Shown here piece after piece: positions 25,254 through 33,018 of a stretch of 64,000 nt of DNA. Numbering within the stretch: the first letter of the stretch is position 1; every line of letters begins with the position of its first letter. This stretch comes from Confluentibacter citreus (GTDB lineage: Bacteria > Bacteroidota > Bacteroidia > Flavobacteriales > Flavobacteriaceae). The notes below the pieces were generated by a model. The model was not told where the DNA came from, searched no databases, and saw only the letters and a program-made list of their open reading frames with translations. The stretch is from NCBI RefSeq assembly GCF_002807055.1, contig NZ_NIXN01000002.1, positions 248,001-312,000 on the forward strand. Reading direction: 5' to 3'. The translations under genes and the position numbers were made by a program.

Positions 25254-25274
25254 CAAAAATAAGTATAATTACTT
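25254..25274 (-). promoter_or_regulatory. narK promoter: FNR-type operator abutting a -7 box
   Basis: The palindrome AAGTATAATTACTT (25261-25274) shares one base with CAAAAATA (25254-25261), the reverse complement of TATTTTTG, a TAnnTTTG box. A second inverse pair TACTTA / TAAGTA (25248-25265) and AATACGTATT (25291-25300) lie around it. The same operator/-7 overlap recurs at fnr and nirB. Confidence 0.6.
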
Positions 25275-25411
25275 AATTTTAAATGCTAAAAATACGTATT
25301 TTTAAATTAATATTAGATTATCAATAAAAAAATACGTTTCTGAGAATATTACAATATAATGACAGCAATTATTGATTTTTTTGAATTATAATGAGGATTT
25401 AGATAGCTAAA

Positions 25412-26077
25412 CTAAATAAGTTGAAATTCATTTGCCTTATGATTCAATTCCATAATATTTTTAACATCCAATTTCTTCATTAAATTGAAACGATGTACTT
25501 CAGCTGTGCGTCTGCTGATATTAAGTTCTTCGGCGATATCCTTATTATTTTTTAATTGAAGCACCAGATTCAAAATTTGCTTTTCCCGTTTGGTAAGATT
25601 AAAAGGATCTTCAACAACTTCTTTTTTTGGAGTATGCTTCACTACGCCATTAACAAAATTATTCATGATGATAGAAGATACATCCCCTGTAAAATATTTT
25701 CCGCCAGCAGCAACAGTGTGTAAGGCCTTTAAAAACTCATCTTTACTGGCACCTTTTAGCAAATACCCATCCGCACCAGCCTGTATGGCTTGAATGACAT
25801 ATTCTTCGGAATCATGCATGGAAAGCACCAATGTTCTAACATCTTTATACTTGTTATTGTTATTGATAATCCTCACCACCTCAATACCATTCAGCTCTGG
25901 CATTCTTATATCTACAATCAATATATGTGGTTTGTTTTTTGTGATGACTTCTATGGCCTCTTTTCCATTAGAAGCTTCGTCAATAACTTTAATGCCTTGC
26001 TGATCTTCTAAAAGTGCTTTTATACCATCCCGAACCAGTACATGGTCATCTGCTAAAACGACATTAATAATATCCAT
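25412..26077 (-). CDS. NarL/LuxR-family response regulator
   Basis: A 221-residue regulator. The receiver domain has the acidic pair D10-D11, phospho-acceptor D56 (ILIVDIRMPEL) and the Thr/Ser and Lys of the switch (LSMHDS, LLKGAS). A LuxR-type helix-turn-helix follows at about 155-215 (LTKREKQILNLVLQLKNNKDIAEELNISRRTAEVH). It is encoded 46 bases after a NarX-like sensor kinase that is its clear partner. The pair closes the nirB-nirD-DUF4202 operon, so nitrate or nitrite control is likely. A separate operator and -7 box in the end of the kinase gene may add extra expression. Confidence 0.92.
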   Translation of the reverse strand: MDIINVVLADDHVLVRDGIKALLEDQQGIKVIDEASNGKEAIEVITKNKPHILIVDIRMPELNGIEVVRIINNNNKYKDVRTLVLSMHDSEEYVIQAIQAGADGYLLKGASKDEFLKALHTVAAGGKYFTGDVSSIIMNNFVNGVVKHTPKKEVVEDPFNLTKREKQILNLVLQLKNNKDIAEELNISRRTAEVHRFNLMKKLDVKNIMELNHKANEFQLI

Positions 26078-26108
26078 TTTTTTAATCTTTTTATAAAAAC
26101 AATTATCG

Positions 26109-26139
26109 CAAAGTTAGTAAAATTTACGTAGTTATACTT
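26109..26139 (-). promoter_or_regulatory. Possible internal promoter and FNR-type operator for the response regulator
   Basis: ACGTAGTTATACTT (26126-26139) matches the AAGTA-N4-TACTT pattern with one change and overlaps the last codons of the sensor kinase gene. CAAAGTTA (26109-26116) reads TAACTTTG on the minus strand, a good TAnnTTTG box. The operator centre would be about 20 bases upstream of the box. Confidence 0.42.
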
Positions 26140-27959
26140 AATTCCTGTAAAGGTATGTTTAGTGTGACGCGCGTGCCTTTATTCAACTCGGAATTAAGAA
26201 ATAAACGTCCGTTTATATATTTAATACGCTCCCTCATAAACGTCATGCCCATACCCCCATCACCATTTTTAACGTTCTTGATTTTATTGGGGTCAAAGCC
26301 CTTGCCATTATCATCAATCACGATACTAAGTATTTCATCACTATTGGAAATCGACACCAATATATGTGTGGAATCGGCATATTTTATGGCATTATTAATG
26401 GCTTCTTGGGTAATTCTATAAATGTTTATTTCCGCTAGAGAATCCAATCTTTGGTTAAAATCCGTCTTATTATAAAGCACAATGTTTTTCCCTGTTAGTT
26501 TGGTCAACTCCGTTGTCAATTTAGTAATTGCAGGAACAATGCCGTGATCAGCCAATTCTGGAGGTGTTAAATTAAAAGTCGCCGTTCTAACACCTTTTAT
26601 TATGTTAGTTGTAAGTTCTTTTAAATGTTCAATTTTTTTAGCCGTTTTATTTATATCCGAAATATCAATACTTTCCAGATTATATTTTAAACCTGTTAAC
26701 ATTTGCCCAATCCCATCGTGCACATCTTTTGCAATGCGGTTTTGTTCCTTTTCTTGGTTTTCAATGATCTTACTGGAAATGACTTTTTGTTGGTTCATAC
26801 GTTCTTCAAAACTTTCCTTTGTCAAACGTTCAATTTCCATTTGGCCTTCTTTACGTTTTGTTATTTCGGAAGCAATGATCAACAATTCGGTTTTATCATC
26901 TGTCGGACTAAAAGGAATGATTGCCATTTCCAACCAAACTGGCTGGTTATCTTTTGTGGTCGCCTTCACCTCTCCTTGCCAACCCGTTTTTTTATGGCTT
27001 TTAATCAAACTTTCAATGGCCATGCGCTCACTTTCCACAATTGACAAAACATCATAAAAATTCACATTAGCACTAAAATTATTGAATTTAAATAACCTTG
27101 AAAATTTATTCCCCATATGTACAATAACACCATTGGATGTGATACGAGCGAACAACAAGGTATCGTCCATGGCCTGACTTAATGCCCGTAATTCTTTAAT
27201 GGATTTTTCTTTGGCGACACTTAACAAATCGGCATCATATGCCATTTTTTTTGCTTTTTTCTCAGCTTCGATCAATTCAGCAAGACTCTGTTTTACCGTT
27301 TTAGCAGTTGGCCAAAAAATAAACAGAAACTCAGCCAACAAAAGTGCTAATGTAATAAACATGATAAATAATTCCAGCTTTCGTAGCCAGGTTACTTTTC
27401 CATCCGCTTCAAAATCATATTGATTTACAATATCATCCATGATGGATAAAAATCCGCCTTCTGTTTGCTTTACCGTACTTATTTCATCTGTAAACATGTC
27501 AATAGGCAGTGGTGGAACGTTCTCTATTTTTTCAATAATAGATTTAGCAGCATCTCTAATGGCGTTGAATTTCGGATTTAATTCACGGAACATTTTTGAA
27601 ATATCGGCACTATTGGTCCCCGGTAAACCTAAACTATCATTTCCCATTTGAAGTCCATTATGGGAAAGCTCCCAAAGTGCCAAGGTTTCCTTTAGACTGT
27701 TTTTTAATGCGATTCTTTTTTCTAAATCGTTTTCAGCAGCCATAGAAACGATTTCTTTTGTTAATTTCTGACTCAACATACGTTGTCTGCCAGCAACATT
27801 TATAATGGACGAATCACTTTCTTGATCGTGAAGATGTTTTCGCACAAGAATCTGACTAATTACTACCGATAGCGCAATCGCACTTAACGCAATAATGTAC
27901 AAACGACTTAATCGCTCAAAAGTATGTTGGTCTAAGGAGGAAATACCTTTTTTAGTCAT
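26124..27959 (-). CDS. NarX-like sensor histidine kinase with PilJ-type sensor domain and PAS
   Basis: A 611-residue membrane kinase. A first membrane helix (about 20-39) is followed by a periplasmic PilJ/NarX-type domain with the nitrate-box-like segment GRQRMLSQKL (57-66), then a second helix (about 195-216). A PAS domain (about 265-385), a HisKA_3 dimerisation segment with phospho-acceptor H414 (DVHDGIGQ) and a HATPase domain with DDNGKGFD and GDGGMGMTFMRERI follow. NarX binds nitrate through a related P-box helix, so nitrate/nitrite sensing is likely but not proven. It is encoded 13 bases after the DUF4202 gene and before its NarL-like partner. Confidence 0.9.
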   Translation of the reverse strand: MTKKGISSLDQHTFERLSRLYIIALSAIALSVVISQILVRKHLHDQESDSSIINVAGRQRMLSQKLTKEIVSMAAENDLEKRIALKNSLKETLALWELSHNGLQMGNDSLGLPGTNSADISKMFRELNPKFNAIRDAAKSIIEKIENVPPLPIDMFTDEISTVKQTEGGFLSIMDDIVNQYDFEADGKVTWLRKLELFIMFITLALLLAEFLFIFWPTAKTVKQSLAELIEAEKKAKKMAYDADLLSVAKEKSIKELRALSQAMDDTLLFARITSNGVIVHMGNKFSRLFKFNNFSANVNFYDVLSIVESERMAIESLIKSHKKTGWQGEVKATTKDNQPVWLEMAIIPFSPTDDKTELLIIASEITKRKEGQMEIERLTKESFEERMNQQKVISSKIIENQEKEQNRIAKDVHDGIGQMLTGLKYNLESIDISDINKTAKKIEHLKELTTNIIKGVRTATFNLTPPELADHGIVPAITKLTTELTKLTGKNIVLYNKTDFNQRLDSLAEINIYRITQEAINNAIKYADSTHILVSISNSDEILSIVIDDNGKGFDPNKIKNVKNGDGGMGMTFMRERIKYINGRLFLNSELNKGTRVTLNIPLQELSITT

Positions 27960-27972
27960 TTACTATTGTATT

Positions 27973-28557
27973 TTATGCTATTGCTTGCTTTATTAATGAC
28001 AAACTTTTCTCGGAAAAACTAATTTTTAATGCGGCATCATGACCTTTATCTGACATCTTTACCCACGTTTTTTGAAGAATATCAATCACTTTGTCATCGT
28101 CATGTTTCTCTGCAAATTCCTCAAAATAATATTCTAAAAATACCAGACAAATCACATCTTCCAAGGTTTGGCTTCCATCATCTTTTTTAATGAGTTTTTT
28201 ATTTATTAAAAAGGACACTCTATCAATAAATTCAGTATCATACCCAACTTCTTTTAAAATTTCCGAAGTCAGGTCAGCATGCATTTTCTTTAAAGTTTCC
28301 CGCCATTTTAAATAACCCACTCTATCCATAGGGTATTCATCCCTTGCTATTTTCCATCTACAAATATGTTGCGCTCGTGCAGCAATCTGTAATTCTTCTG
28401 AAGCTTGAGGTTCAAACTGTAATAATTTTTGGGACATGCGTTGGGAATATAATAACTCCTTAGAAATCTCTAAACCATGTACTTGATAGGTATTTATATC
28501 TTCTGAATTTTTGTTGTCAATCATAATAAGGGCACTCTCAAATCGTGTTGGCTTCAT
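27973..28557 (-). CDS. DUF4202 family protein
   Basis: A 194-residue soluble protein that matches DUF4202, mostly helical. Conserved-looking parts are ELQIAARAQHICRWKIARDEYP, GYLKWRETLKKMHADL and DVICLVFLEYYFEEF; the His and Asp pattern recalls an HD-like metal site, though this is only suggestive. Biochemical function is not known. It lies between nirD (11 bases) and the NarX-like kinase (13 bases) in one operon, which ties it to nitrite assimilation. An inner Met (MIDNKNSEDIN) is a possible alternative start. Confidence 0.85.
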   Translation of the reverse strand: MKPTRFESALIMIDNKNSEDINTYQVHGLEISKELLYSQRMSQKLLQFEPQASEELQIAARAQHICRWKIARDEYPMDRVGYLKWRETLKKMHADLTSEILKEVGYDTEFIDRVSFLINKKLIKKDDGSQTLEDVICLVFLEYYFEEFAEKHDDDKVIDILQKTWVKMSDKGHDAALKISFSEKSLSLIKQAIA

Positions 28558-28568
28558 AATGTTTTGTG

Positions 28569-28946
28569 TTAATCTGAAAAGCCAATATACACATTTCCAC
28601 CTTCAATTTTAACAGGATATACCGCAATTTTTAAGTCGTCACCACCAAGATTGGAGCCATCTTCCAACGAAAAATTCTTTTTATGCATGGGGCAAGCGAC
28701 TTTTGGAATCCCTTCTTTATCGCCAATCATTCCAAAAGCCAATACCATTTCCATTTTATGTGGACATAGATTTTGGCAAGCGTACCATTTAGACAGCCTT
28801 GCAAAATTATAAACGGCTATTTGTTTGGTTTTGTATTTTATGCAGGCGCCGCTATTTTCTGGGAAATCGGATACTGTTCCAACTTCAAACCACATTTTAA
28901 CCTCTGCTTCTGTAACCGATTTATATTGTTCAAGTATATTTTGCAT
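28569..28946 (-). CDS. nirD: Nitrite reductase small subunit (Rieske-like)
   Basis: A 125-residue NirD, partner of the NADH-dependent assimilatory nitrite reductase. It has a Rieske-fold pattern CPHKM...CPMHKKNFSLEDG, keeping Cys and His at both ligand pairs, so it may really bind a [2Fe-2S] cluster; many NirD proteins have lost them. It follows nirB after 88 bases that hold a repeat element, and precedes DUF4202 by 11 bases. Confidence 0.92.
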   Translation of the reverse strand: MQNILEQYKSVTEAEVKMWFEVGTVSDFPENSGACIKYKTKQIAVYNFARLSKWYACQNLCPHKMEMVLAFGMIGDKEGIPKVACPMHKKNFSLEDGSNLGGDDLKIAVYPVKIEGGNVYIGFSD

Positions 28947-28975
28947 ATCTATTATTTTTATTCAATTCTTTATTT

Positions 28976-29032
28976 GTGTTATCGTGTAATCGTTAGCGAC
29001 AATTCAACGATTAAACGATTCAACTTTTAAAC
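28976..29032. repeat. Degenerate inverted repeat between nirB and nirD
   Basis: Left words GTGTTATCGTGTAATCG, right words CAATTCAACGATTAAACGA and TTCAACTTTTAAAC. They are near-identical to words in the arms flanking the four-helix-bundle gene at 13034-13456. Confidence 0.7.
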
Positions 29033-29034
29033 AT

Positions 29035-31551
29035 TTACCAAGCTTTCGGCATTTTCATTTCCCGCATCGGAACAAAAACCAAATTATCATCGGTATCATC
29101 CGAATTCACAAAATGTTTAAAACGTTTTGCTATATTAGGATCTTCTATAGCTTGTTTCCATTCACACTCATATTTATTGACTAGGCTTTGCATTTCTCTA
29201 TCAAGTTCTTCTGCAATTCCTAAAGAATCTTCAATAACCACTTTCTTTAAATACTCAATACCACCATCCAATTTTTCTAACCATGGAGCTGTTCTTACCA
29301 ACGGTCCAGCCGTACGGATATAGTACATTAAAAACCTATCTAAATATTTTATAGCGGTGGCATCGTCCAAATGTTCTGCAAAAAGAATAGCATGCTTTGG
29401 TGTAGCACCACCATTTCCGCATACATATAAGTTCCAACCACCATCTACCGCTATCAATCCGAAATCCTTACCTCGTGCTTCTGCACATTCACGAATACAA
29501 CCCGACACACCGCCTTTTAACTTGTGTGGCGAACGCAAACCTTTATATCGGTTTTCAATTTCAATGGCAAACGTAACACTTTCATGCATACCGTATCGAC
29601 ACCACGTAGAACCCACGCAGCTTTTTACGGTTCGAAGTGATTTTCCATAAGCATGGCCACTTTCAAAACCCGCATCAATCAATTCCTTCCAAATAAGGGG
29701 CAACTCATGTAACTGTGCCCCAAACAAATCTATACGTTGGCCGCCCGTAATTTTCGTATATAAATCATACTTTTTAGCAACTTGACCAAGAACAATCAAT
29801 TTCTCAGGTGTAATTTCTCCCCCTGCAACACGAGGCACCACGGAATAGGTTCCGTTTCTTTGAATGTTTGCTAAAAAGCGATCGTTTGTATCTTGAATCG
29901 CGTGTTGTTTATTAGGCGTTTCCATCGTGATGGTTGCAAATATGGATGCTAAAGCAGGTTTGCAAACTTCGCAACCATGACCTTCACCAAACAAATTAAG
30001 AGCCTCTTCATAATCTGCTACACGGTTGATTTTAACTAAATCATATAACTCTTGTCTATTGAAACTAAAATGCTCACAAATGGTTTCTTTAACTTCCTTG
30101 CCAAGCGATTTTAAGGTTTCATTTACCAAATCGACTACCATAGGTTTACAACCACCACAGCCTGTAGTTGCTTTGGTTTTTTTAATGACATCTGCCAGAT
30201 TATTACATCCGTCTTCAGTAATCGAGCAACAAATAGCACCTTTGGTAACACTTTCACAAGAGCATACTTGAGCGGCATCTGGGATGTCTAGAACGCTTCC
30301 AAAAGAGGAACCTCCCTCTCCTCTAGCGCCTATAATTAATTCTTCGGCATCTTCAGGAATAGGTAAACTGTTCAAATATATTTGATGGAACATGTTATAA
30401 TCGGAGGCATCTCCAATTAAAATACCGCCCATTAACTTTTTGCCATCATGACTGATATTGATACGCTTGTATAAATTTTTGGTTTTGTTTTCATAAATGA
30501 TGGAATACCCTTTTTCTATTGGCATATAAGGCTCTCCATAGCTAGCCACATCAACACCTATCAACTTTAATTTTGTTGACATATCAATCTCACTTGGCAT
30601 CACAATCTCTTTATTTCCTAATATTTGATTGACAGCGACTTCGGCCATATCATACCCAGGGGCTACCAAACCATAAATCATATTATTCAGCAATGCCACC
30701 TCTCCAATCGCATAAATTTCGGGATCGGATGTTTGCATTTTGTTATTCACAAGAATACCGCCTCTAACTCCCATTTTCAAATCGCACGTTTTTCCAAGTT
30801 CATCCCGAGGCCTAATACCTGCAGAAATAACCAACATTTCAACATCTATCTTATCATATTCGCCAAATTCCATGCCTGTTATACTATCATCACCCAAAAT
30901 TTTGTTGGTGGCTTTAGATAAATGCACATGAATCCCCAATGATTCTATCTTTTCTTGAAGCACTTTACTTCCTCTAGTATCTAATTGCCTAGGCATCAAC
31001 TTAGATGCAAATTCAACCACATGAGGCTCAAATCCCATGTCTTTAACTGCTTTTGCTGCCTCTAATCCTAAAAGTCCACCACCCAACACAGCTGCTTTAA
31101 TGGTATCAGTTCTTTTGGCTTTAATTTTATCGGCATACGCCAGCATCCCTTCCAAATCCTCAATGGTTCTATATACAAAAACACCATTCTTTTCTACTCC
31201 GGGTATATTTGGGACAAAGGGAGCAGACCCAGTAGCTAAAACTAAGTAGTCGTATTTATAATGTAAATCTTTAGTTGTTGTGATTTTTTTTGAAGCACGA
31301 TGGATATCTGTAACACGTTCGTTAGTAATCAATTCAATTCCGTGTTCTTCATACCAAGAGAGAGGTGCCATTTCTAAAGCTTTAGCATCTCTATTTTCAA
31401 AGAATTCACTCAAATGAACTCTGTCGTACGCTGGTCTGGGTTCGTCTCCAAACACCGTTATTTTAAATTGCTCTCTATTGGATTTCGATACAAACTTTTC
31501 GCAGAATTTATATCCGACCATACCATTGCCTACAACTATAATTTTTTTCAT
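29035..31551 (-). CDS. nirB: NAD(P)H-dependent assimilatory nitrite reductase large subunit
   Basis: Cytoplasmic enzyme of 838 residues reducing nitrite to ammonium. The N-terminal half is the FAD/NAD(P)H module (VVGNGMVGYKF, LGGGLLGLEAAKAV, TSDPEIYAIGEVA). BFD-like cysteines follow (CSCESVTKGAICCSI, TTGCGGCKP and GHGCEVCKP). The C-terminal half has the two nitrite/sulfite reductase domains with sirohaem/[4Fe-4S] ligands SCVGSTWCRYG and GCIRECAEARG (C-x5-C and C-x3-C). It leads the operon nirB-nirD-DUF4202-kinase-regulator. An FNR-type operator directly precedes its -7 box. Confidence 0.96.
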   Translation of the reverse strand: MKKIIVVGNGMVGYKFCEKFVSKSNREQFKITVFGDEPRPAYDRVHLSEFFENRDAKALEMAPLSWYEEHGIELITNERVTDIHRASKKITTTKDLHYKYDYLVLATGSAPFVPNIPGVEKNGVFVYRTIEDLEGMLAYADKIKAKRTDTIKAAVLGGGLLGLEAAKAVKDMGFEPHVVEFASKLMPRQLDTRGSKVLQEKIESLGIHVHLSKATNKILGDDSITGMEFGEYDKIDVEMLVISAGIRPRDELGKTCDLKMGVRGGILVNNKMQTSDPEIYAIGEVALLNNMIYGLVAPGYDMAEVAVNQILGNKEIVMPSEIDMSTKLKLIGVDVASYGEPYMPIEKGYSIIYENKTKNLYKRINISHDGKKLMGGILIGDASDYNMFHQIYLNSLPIPEDAEELIIGARGEGGSSFGSVLDIPDAAQVCSCESVTKGAICCSITEDGCNNLADVIKKTKATTGCGGCKPMVVDLVNETLKSLGKEVKETICEHFSFNRQELYDLVKINRVADYEEALNLFGEGHGCEVCKPALASIFATITMETPNKQHAIQDTNDRFLANIQRNGTYSVVPRVAGGEITPEKLIVLGQVAKKYDLYTKITGGQRIDLFGAQLHELPLIWKELIDAGFESGHAYGKSLRTVKSCVGSTWCRYGMHESVTFAIEIENRYKGLRSPHKLKGGVSGCIRECAEARGKDFGLIAVDGGWNLYVCGNGGATPKHAILFAEHLDDATAIKYLDRFLMYYIRTAGPLVRTAPWLEKLDGGIEYLKKVVIEDSLGIAEELDREMQSLVNKYECEWKQAIEDPNIAKRFKHFVNSDDTDDNLVFVPMREMKMPKAW

Positions 31552-31568
31552 GACTACGTAATTTTAAA

Positions 31569-31589
31569 CAAATATAAGTATTATTACTT
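31569..31589 (-). promoter_or_regulatory. nirB promoter: FNR-type operator abutting a -7 box
   Basis: AAGTATTATTACTT (31576-31589) shares one base with CAAATATA (31569-31576), the reverse complement of TATATTTG. The leader before the nirB ATG would be about ten bases. More half sites, TACGTA at 31555-31560 and ACGTA at 31600-31604, flank it. The rest of the gap to 31740 shows no gene. Confidence 0.62.
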
Positions 31590-31740
31590 AATTTTATATA
31601 CGTAGTTATAAAAATTTATGTAAATAGATTATTATTACTGATTTCTCAAACAGACATCGCTTTCATTGATGTATACATAAATGGATTGCATCATATTATG
31701 GAACCTATTAATTAATCCTTTAAAAGACCTACAAACAAAA

Positions 31741-33006
31741 CTACTTTTTACCTTTTAGCTTCCTTACGGTTTTTTTTAGAATTAGTATAAAACGGATGAT
31801 AACGTTTTTCTTCATTCTACGAACCTCACTTTGATGTTTTGCTATTTCAGATTTTGCTAGTTGTAATTGATTTAATAGATACGCATGACGCCTATCATTA
31901 ATAGGAAAATCATCCAGGTTTGCATAAAGATGGTTAAGTCGTTCGCTCATAATGGAGCCTACGGAATAAAGCGATAGTTTCTCTTTGACAAACCGTTGCG
32001 CATTCATAGCTTTTTCATTCCTTAATTCCATGTTTTCATAAACTTCCTTTAGCTTTTTAATGGCATGTTCCATTATCGGATTGGCCCATAAAGTCTTTGA
32101 AGAAAAATTAATGTCTGGATTCATTATAAAACCCAGTTCATAATCCACTAAAAAGCTATTGTTTTCATTCATAAATTCCGTATTACCAGAATAATTGGTC
32201 GCTACCGCTGGTTTGCCTAAGCACATGGCTTCTGCAAGCGTCAACCCAAATCCTTCAGAGTGATGCATCGACACATAACAGTCGCAATCGTTTATTAGGT
32301 GATTGACGCTGTTTTTGTTCATATCCGCATTAATAATTTTTATGTTTTTCTTATCAGAAATAAATCGATGCAGATGCCTTTCGGATTTTTTAAATTTTTC
32401 CGCTCCAACTGTTTTAATAATTAATTCGACATTGTCATTATTACCAAAGGCTTTTGAAAATGCTTCCATTAAAAAGAATGGATTTTTCCTTTCTATTGAA
32501 CTGTGGTAACTGAAAATAAACAGAAAGCTAAATTTATTTTTATCAAAAAGAGTTAAAGCATTTTGATTTTGAACAGGTTTCAGATTTACTTCTACGGGAT
32601 GGGGAACCGTTATAATAGGACCATTAAATACGTTTTGAAATAGGTCTTTGCAATAGGTAGAAGCAGTCCATATCTCATTAAAAAGATTGATGTTTTTTTT
32701 AAGATTTTGGGGAATATATTCCGATTCCCATATTAAAAAAAGAATGGTGTATCTATCATTGAAAAAACCAGGGTCAATGACACTAAAGAACCGATCAAGA
32801 TCATTTAATGATATTTGCACTAGATTTATGGTATATGGAAAGCTATATTGATAACTGCTTTCATATTTAACCTTTTCATAATTGATGATGTTAAGCGGTA
32901 TATCAAGTTTTTCTGCTGCCTGAATATTTAATCTCACAGCTTCTCCTAAACCAGACATCGCATCTGTATATCCAACAACATTGAGTCCTAGATTATGGGG
33001 GTTCAT
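31741..33006 (-). CDS. Glycosyltransferase family 4-like protein
   Basis: A 421-residue GT-B fold glycosyltransferase. The N-terminal acceptor half begins with GLNVVGYTDAMSGLGEAVR. The donor half has a Glu-x7-Glu-type motif in HHSEGFGLTLAEAMCLGKP, followed by AVATNYSGNTEFM. A basic, coiled tail ends the chain (RRMKKNVIIRFILILKKTVRKLKGKK). It is the last of three same-strand genes with an ABC exporter and a second glycosyltransferase, so it probably builds a surface glycan. Sugar donor and product are unknown. Confidence 0.86.
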   Translation of the reverse strand: MNPHNLGLNVVGYTDAMSGLGEAVRLNIQAAEKLDIPLNIINYEKVKYESSYQYSFPYTINLVQISLNDLDRFFSVIDPGFFNDRYTILFLIWESEYIPQNLKKNINLFNEIWTASTYCKDLFQNVFNGPIITVPHPVEVNLKPVQNQNALTLFDKNKFSFLFIFSYHSSIERKNPFFLMEAFSKAFGNNDNVELIIKTVGAEKFKKSERHLHRFISDKKNIKIINADMNKNSVNHLINDCDCYVSMHHSEGFGLTLAEAMCLGKPAVATNYSGNTEFMNENNSFLVDYELGFIMNPDINFSSKTLWANPIMEHAIKKLKEVYENMELRNEKAMNAQRFVKEKLSLYSVGSIMSERLNHLYANLDDFPINDRRHAYLLNQLQLAKSEIAKHQSEVRRMKKNVIIRFILILKKTVRKLKGKK

Positions 33007-33018
33007 TTTTTGGGGATT

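Noticed and set aside
15697-31551. A full denitrification pathway
   Set aside because: Only nitrate assimilation (Nas, NirBD) and NO reductase are seen. No NirS, NirK, NosZ or NarGHI gene lies in the window.
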